A stretch of DNA of 17,289 nucleotides from DATLGB01 sp038258425. GTDB lineage: Bacteria; Actinomycetota; Thermoleophilia; Solirubrobacterales; Solirubrobacteraceae. This document shows positions 13,943 to 17,289 of this stretch, in pieces. How positions within the stretch are numbered: position 1 is the stretch's first letter; every line of letters begins with the position of its first letter. The position numbers and the translations under genes are program-made. The notes beneath the pieces were generated by a model. That model saw only the letters and a list, made by a program, of their open reading frames with translations, had not been told where the DNA came from and did not search any database. The DNA lies in assembly GCA_038258425.1 (NCBI GenBank), contig JBBSPV010000061.1, positions 1 to 17,289 of the forward strand. Direction: 5' to 3'.

Positions 13943-16434
13943 GCGTGGCCCTCCTGGAGGCGCTCGGCGTACGCGGCGAAGGCACCGGACCGCTCGAGCG
14001 CGGTGCGTGCCGGCACCGCGGCGAGCTCGAGCCGGAGCGCCCGCCGGTCCAGGTGGGCCAGCCCGAGCTCGTCCAGGACCCGGACGAGGCGGCCGGCCAT
14101 GGCCGCGGTCCACGGCTGGAGACCCTCACCGCGCAGAAGTGCGACGAGGGCGTCGCCGTCGGCACCGCCCGCGTCGCGCAGGCGGCGGTAGAGGCGCTGG
14201 AGCGGTTCGCGCTGCGTGTATTCCCACTCATGGATCGTCTGGGCAAAGCGTAGCTCAGGGGCACCCCAGGCCAGATGGGTCCAGCCCGTCCCCGGCGCGT
14301 GGTCGAGTGTCTCGGCCAGGCGCGGATGGACGGGCGGATCGAGGGCCACGAGGTGCGTGAACGGCTCGGCGAGCGCCGGCTCGAGCGCGAGGGCCGACCA
14401 CGACGTGACCGCGAAGCCGCCGACGCGGGCACGCAGCGTCGCCGCGCGGTGGGGGGCGTGGGCGGCGACGACGAGCACCGGCTCGCCGGTGGCGACGAGG
14501 TCGGCAACGACGCCCGCGAGGCCGCTGCCGCGGACGTCGCGCTGCTCACGGGCGGCCACTGCGGGGGCGGCGAGCGCGGCCGCGGCCGTCTCGGCGCGGC
14601 CGGCTCCGCTCCCGGCGGCGATGGCGGTGGCAGACCCGGTGCCGCCGTCGGCGGTGCCGGCCGGTGCGAACCACGGTCGCAGCGGCGCGTCGAGCTCGGC
14701 GAGCAGGCCGTCGGCGAAGGACGGCTCGCCGAGGAGCTCGACGGCCCGGGCGCCGGTCGGGCGGGTCCGGCGAAGGACGAGGCGCGGCTCCACCGTCCCG
14801 TTGAACTGGTTGGCCTCCAGGCGCACTGCCAGGTCGACGGGCTCGTCCGGACCGGCGGGCAGCGTCGTCCCGGCGCCGAAGCGCACCGCCCGTGAGCGCG
14901 CCCCGCCCGCGTGCAGGGAGAAGGCCAGGTGCTTGCCCTCCGTCCCCAGTGGCCGGGCGTCGGACACGGTGGCGGCCGGCACGAGCAGCGAGACGGGCGG
15001 GTTGCCCGCGCCGAACGGCTCGAGCCGGGCGAGCTCCTCCGCGAGCGGCAGGCCGAGGGCGTCGCCGGGCACGACGGCGTCGACCCGCTCGACCGGCACG
15101 AGGTCCTCCGGCCGCAGCACGTTGCGGGCGTGGGCCTGGAAGGCCTCGCGGAAGGCGTCGACGTCGGCGCGTGCGACGGTCAGGCCGGCCGCGGCCCGGT
15201 GGCCGCCGTGGCGGACGAGATGGCGCCCGGCCGCGTCGAGCCCCGCGAGCAGGTCGAAGGCCGGGATGGACCGTCCGGAGCCCGTCCCGAGCTCGCCGTC
15301 GAGCGCGATGAGCACGGTCGGACGATGGCGGCGCTCGGCGATCCGCGAGGCGACGATGCCGATCACCCCGGGATGCCAGCCCTCGCCGGCGAGCACGAGG
15401 GCCGGCGCGTCCGGGTCCGCCTCGGCCTGGGCCTCGGCCTCCCAGCGGATGCGGGTCTCGACCTCGCGGCGGTCGAGGTTGAGGCCGTCGAGCTCGGCGG
15501 CGATCTGCTCCGCGCGCCCCTCGTCGCCGGTCAGCAGCAGCTCGAGGCCGGCGTCGGCCCGGGCGATCCGCCCGGCGGCGTTGATGCGAGGCGCCAGCCG
15601 GAAGCCGATCGAGCCGGCGTCGAGCCCGCTGGGGTCCACCCGCGCGACGGCCATCAGCGCCCGCAGGCCCGGCTTGCGGGTCGCCCGCAGGGCGCGCAGG
15701 CCGGCCCGGACCAGCGCGCGGTTCTCGTCGTGCAGCGGCACGACGTCGGCGACCGTGGCCAGGGCGACGAGGTCGAGGTCCTCGTCGGCGAGTGCGGGGT
15801 CGAGCCCGGCGGCCTGCAGCAGCGCGCCGGCGAGCTTGAGCGCGACCCCGGCCGCGCAGAGGTCCGGGCACGGGTTCTTCCCGAGGCGCGGGTGGACGAT
15901 CGGCGCGTCCGGCAGCCGGCCGTCGGCGCGCGGCGCGTGGTGGTCGGTGACGACGACGCCCATCCCGGCCGCTCGCGCGCGAGCGACCTCGTCGACCGCG
16001 GTGATGGCGCAGTCCGCCGTCAGCAGCAGCCCTGTCCCGCGTGCGGCGAGCCGGTCCACGGCCGCAGCCGACAGGCCGTAGCCGTCCTCCGTGCGGCTCG
16101 GCAGGAACCAGTCCACGCGCGCGCCGAGCGTCCGCAGGACGCGGACGAGGATGGCCGTGGAGGCGACGCCGTCGACGTCGTAGTCGCCGTGGACCGTAAT
16201 GCGCGAGCCCGAGCGCACCTGCTCGAGGACACCGGCAGCCGCCTCGGCGAGCCCACCGAAGGCCTCGAGCGGATGGCGCACCTCGGCGTCGAGAAAGGCC
16301 CGCGCGGCCACGGGGTCCCCGAGTCCGCGGCGCGCGAGCACCTGCGCCACCGGGTGCGAGATGCCCAGCTCGGCGCTCAGCCGGTCGGCGTCCCCGAAGC
16401 GGTACGGGGCCAGGTCGAAGCGCACGTCGAGCAC
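13909..16434 (-). CDS. recJ: Single-stranded-DNA exonuclease RecJ, long form
   Basis: A 5'-3' single-strand exonuclease of the DHH family used in recombination and mismatch/base-excision repair. From the GTG at 16434 it has 841 residues, far longer than Escherichia coli RecJ (577) and nearer the Bacillus type. Motif I is HGDYDVDG (D84, D86, D88), motif II TADC (D141), motif III the DHH triad at 164-166, then ATVADVVPL. The DHHA1 domain has GWHPGVIGIVASR and RHGGHRAAAGL. An OB-like region follows, then an Ala/Gly-rich linker, then a C-terminal domain resembling the Bacillus RecJ_C domain (EWEYTQREPLQRLYRRL). In motif II an Ala replaces the usual Gly after Cys. The start at 16434 is preferred because TAGGGT ends 7 nt before it; GTG 16452 would add six residues containing that box. 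Confidence 0.92.
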   Translation of the reverse strand: MLDVRFDLAPYRFGDADRLSAELGISHPVAQVLARRGLGDPVAARAFLDAEVRHPLEAFGGLAEAAAGVLEQVRSGSRITVHGDYDVDGVASTAILVRVLRTLGARVDWFLPSRTEDGYGLSAAAVDRLAARGTGLLLTADCAITAVDEVARARAAGMGVVVTDHHAPRADGRLPDAPIVHPRLGKNPCPDLCAAGVALKLAGALLQAAGLDPALADEDLDLVALATVADVVPLHDENRALVRAGLRALRATRKPGLRALMAVARVDPSGLDAGSIGFRLAPRINAAGRIARADAGLELLLTGDEGRAEQIAAELDGLNLDRREVETRIRWEAEAQAEADPDAPALVLAGEGWHPGVIGIVASRIAERRHRPTVLIALDGELGTGSGRSIPAFDLLAGLDAAGRHLVRHGGHRAAAGLTVARADVDAFREAFQAHARNVLRPEDLVPVERVDAVVPGDALGLPLAEELARLEPFGAGNPPVSLLVPAATVSDARPLGTEGKHLAFSLHAGGARSRAVRFGAGTTLPAGPDEPVDLAVRLEANQFNGTVEPRLVLRRTRPTGARAVELLGEPSFADGLLAELDAPLRPWFAPAGTADGGTGSATAIAAGSGAGRAETAAAALAAPAVAAREQRDVRGSGLAGVVADLVATGEPVLVVAAHAPHRAATLRARVGGFAVTSWSALALEPALAEPFTHLVALDPPVHPRLAETLDHAPGTGWTHLAWGAPELRFAQTIHEWEYTQREPLQRLYRRLRDAGGADGDALVALLRGEGLQPWTAAMAGRLVRVLDELGLAHLDRRALRLELAAVPARTALERSGAFAAYAERLQEGHAWLTRPTSRAA
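13949..13955 (-). promoter_or_regulatory. Ribosome binding site of rel inside recJ
   Basis: AGGAGGG on the minus strand, 6 nt before ATG 13942, lies within the last codons of recJ. It fixes the rel start and allows independent initiation while recJ is still being translated. Confidence 0.8.
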
Positions 16435-16441
16435 GCTCGCG

Positions 16442-16447
16442 ACCCTA
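16442..16447 (-). promoter_or_regulatory. Putative -10 box for leaderless recJ transcript
   Basis: TAGGGT on the minus strand ends 7 nt before GTG 16434, the same spacing as at 2165 and 7361. It would make the recJ-rel mRNA leaderless and exclude the GTG at 16452 as the start. No -35 is clear. Confidence 0.42.
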
Positions 16448-16620
16448 CGCACGGGTCCGGACGGCTCGGGAGGCGAGGCACGTGCACGCTGAGCGTCCCG
16501 GCCCGCCCCTCGCGGCGAAGTGCTGGCGCTGCCCGCTCGGGCGCGCCCATCCAGCGCGAGCGCCCGGCGAGCGGCTCGAGATGCCGGCCGGGCTCCCTGC
16601 CGGGCGGCGCGGCGGGCCGG

Positions 16621-16776
16621 CGCGCGTGCCGACGCGCGTCAGTCGAGCTGCGGTCGTCCCGGCGACCAGGACGCGACTGACGCTCGGCCGGTCCGCGCGT
16701 GCCGTCGAGCGTCAGTCGAGCTGCGGTCGCCCCGGCGACCACCACGCGACTGACGCTCGGCCGATCCGCGCGTGCC
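16621..16776. repeat. Tandem 73-bp palindromic repeat (two units)
   Basis: Unit 1 (16631-16703) and unit 2 (16704-16776) differ at 6 of 73 positions. Three copies of CGCGCGTGCC (16621-16630, 16694-16703, 16767-16776) bracket them. Each unit holds a perfect inverted repeat, GCGTCAGTCG and CGACTGACGC, around 28 nt. In unit 2 the arms extend to 13 bp (16706-16718 and 16747-16759). A second nested palindrome, GGTCGYC-CC-GGCGACC, sits inside each 28-nt segment. None of the six differences breaks the 10-bp arms, and the one in the inner stem (T/C at 16657) keeps a G-U pair. The unit is unlike a CRISPR repeat in length and copy number. It could be a REP/BIME-like dispersed element, a regulatory DNA site or a structured RNA. 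Confidence 0.9.
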
Positions 16777-16797
16777 CCGCGCCGGCCGCCGTTCGGG

Positions 16798-16817
16798 CCG
16801 CCGCCACGCGGCGGTGG
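16798..16817 (-). terminator. GC hairpin downstream of the small membrane gene
   Basis: CCGCCGCC (16798-16805) and GGCGGTGG (16810-16817) face each other around ACGC, about 50 bp past the stop of the minus-strand membrane gene. One pair is G-U on the plus-strand RNA and A-C on the minus. There is no T tract. Terminator function is a guess. Confidence 0.3.
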
Positions 16818-16864
16818 CGCCGCGGTGGCCCAGCCGGCCGCGCGCGCCCCGCCGCCGCCCCCCG

Positions 16865-17161
16865 TCAGCGCCGCGGCTGCAGGCCGCCGCGCTGGGCCTC
16901 GTCGAGGTGCTCCGTGCGTACCCCGGCGAACCACACGACGGCGAGGCCGATGAGCACGCCCGGGATCGACTCGAGCGCCGTCACGAGCGTCATGTCGGCG
17001 TTGCCGGGCACCTGGAAGCCGCTGATGAGCAGGCCGAAGACGAAGCCGCCGATCACCGCGCCGACGAACGCGCCGACGATGCCGCCCCAGAACCGGTCGG
17101 GCAGGAAGATCGTGAAGTGCCAGATTGCCAGGCCGACCATCACCCAGACGAGCGCGGCCAT
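16865..17161 (-). CDS. Small integral membrane protein, three helices
   Basis: A 98-residue hydrophobic protein with probable membrane helices at about 3-20, 25-48 and 63-81 and a short charged C-terminal tail (RTEHLDEAQRGGLQPRR). Helix 2 is a glycine zipper, WGGIVGAFVGAVIGGFVFG, reminiscent of the GlsB/YeaQ/YmgE stress-membrane family, but the match is not strong enough to name it. The ATG at 17161 overlaps the stop of an upstream frame as TGATG, which supports both the start and an operon with that upstream gene. It lies upstream of recJ on the same strand, separated by about 430 bp with the repeat. In Bacillus a small membrane gene also precedes recJ, so the position may be conserved even if the family differs. 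Function unknown. Confidence 0.75.
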   Translation of the reverse strand: MAALVWVMVGLAIWHFTIFLPDRFWGGIVGAFVGAVIGGFVFGLLISGFQVPGNADMTLVTALESIPGVLIGLAVVWFAGVRTEHLDEAQRGGLQPRR

Positions 17162-17289
17162 CAGCGCGGCCGCCCGTGACGGTTGCGCGCCCGGCGCCCG
17201 CCCGTCGGACGCTGCCGGTCGTCGGCCGAGCCGCCGCCGTCCCCGCGGCCGGGCGCGGCCGGCCCGTCGTCACCCGCGTCGCGCGACGC
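17161..17289 (-). CDS. C-terminal tail of an upstream gene (partial)
   Basis: A 42-codon open frame runs from the window edge to a TGA that overlaps the next ATG by one base. Third codon positions are nearly all G or C while A falls mostly at second positions, the coding pattern of this genome. The residues are Gly/Asp/Arg-rich (for example DDRQRPTGGRR, ending RNRHGRPR), as in a disordered basic tail. Actinobacterial SecF proteins end in such tails and secD-secF often lie upstream of rel, so SecF is one candidate, but nothing here proves it. Confidence 0.45.
   Translation of the reverse strand, partial: ASRDAGDDGPAAPGRGDGGGSADDRQRPTGGRRARNRHGRPR

Larger units (their letters stand above)
16453..16864. 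other. Gene-free region between the small membrane gene and recJ
   Basis: About 410 bp without a gene I can support; open frames here are Arg/Ala/Pro-rich shadows. It contains GC-rich stretches with repeated GCCGGG words (16580-16620), the tandem palindromic repeat at 16621-16776 and a hairpin at 16798-16817. Confidence 0.65.

Noticed and set aside
11669..14191. 840-codon plus-strand open frame opposite rel
   Set aside because: It is antisense to a gene with complete RelA/SpoT domains and is rich in Asp, Val, Leu, Gly and Arg with no recognisable motif.
16621..16776. CRISPR array
   Set aside because: There are only two 73-bp units with no unique spacers between them, and no cas genes.
16520..17179. 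Small plus-strand frames in and after the repeat region
   Set aside because: They are Arg/Pro/Ala-rich and have no start signals, and those past 16864 are antisense to the membrane gene.

Overview
The window comes from a very GC-rich actinobacterium. Codon third positions are almost all G or C, and GTG starts are common. A CysO-type sulfur carrier and a single long Rel protein fit Actinomycetota. The overall style (TANNNT boxes directly before start codons, long Ala/Arg-rich shadow frames) resembles Thermoleophilia/Solirubrobacterales, but that placement is an inference. I see no rRNA, tRNA, CRISPR array, insertion sequence or prophage. Most of the window is ordinary chromosome.

Layout: (1) Positions 1-3284, plus strand: the 3' part of a secreted CapA/PgsA-type protein, a divergent Gfo/Idh/MocA-fold oxidoreductase and a NylB-like serine hydrolase. 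(2) 3297-7296, minus strand: a PuuP-like APC permease preceded by a zinc alcohol dehydrogenase (one operon with a good promoter at 5916-5944), and upstream an M20 metallopeptidase/deacylase. (3) 7374-7724, plus strand: a small zinc-ribbon protein divergent from the M20 gene. It ends in a CTAG shared with the stop codon of the convergent gene. (4) 7721-9225, minus strand: threonine synthase translationally coupled (TGATG) to a CysO-like sulfur-carrier protein. (5) 9226-9528: a 303-bp divergent regulatory region with a hairpin, a perfect 7-bp inverted repeat and a -10-like box. (6) 9529-11512, plus strand: CorA Mg2+ channel and a diacylglycerol-kinase-family lipid kinase. (7) 11540-17289, minus strand: bifunctional RelA/SpoT, a long RecJ whose 3' end overlaps rel by 34 nt, a 430-bp gap carrying a tandem 73-bp palindromic repeat, a small three-helix membrane protein, and the C-terminal tail of an upstream gene coupled to it by TGATG.

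How the genes work together: recJ-rel next to a small membrane gene resembles the recJ-apt-relA neighbourhood of Gram-positive bacteria without apt. The thrC-cysO pair suggests a link between a fold-type II PLP enzyme and protein-thiocarboxylate sulfur transfer. The permease-dehydrogenase pair looks like uptake plus oxidation of an amine or amino-alcohol type compound.

The most unusual items are the tandem 73-bp hairpin repeat at 16621-16776, the thrC-cysO coupling, and a recurring TANNNT-N7-start arrangement (2165, 7361, 16447) that predicts leaderless mRNAs and also revises the recJ start.
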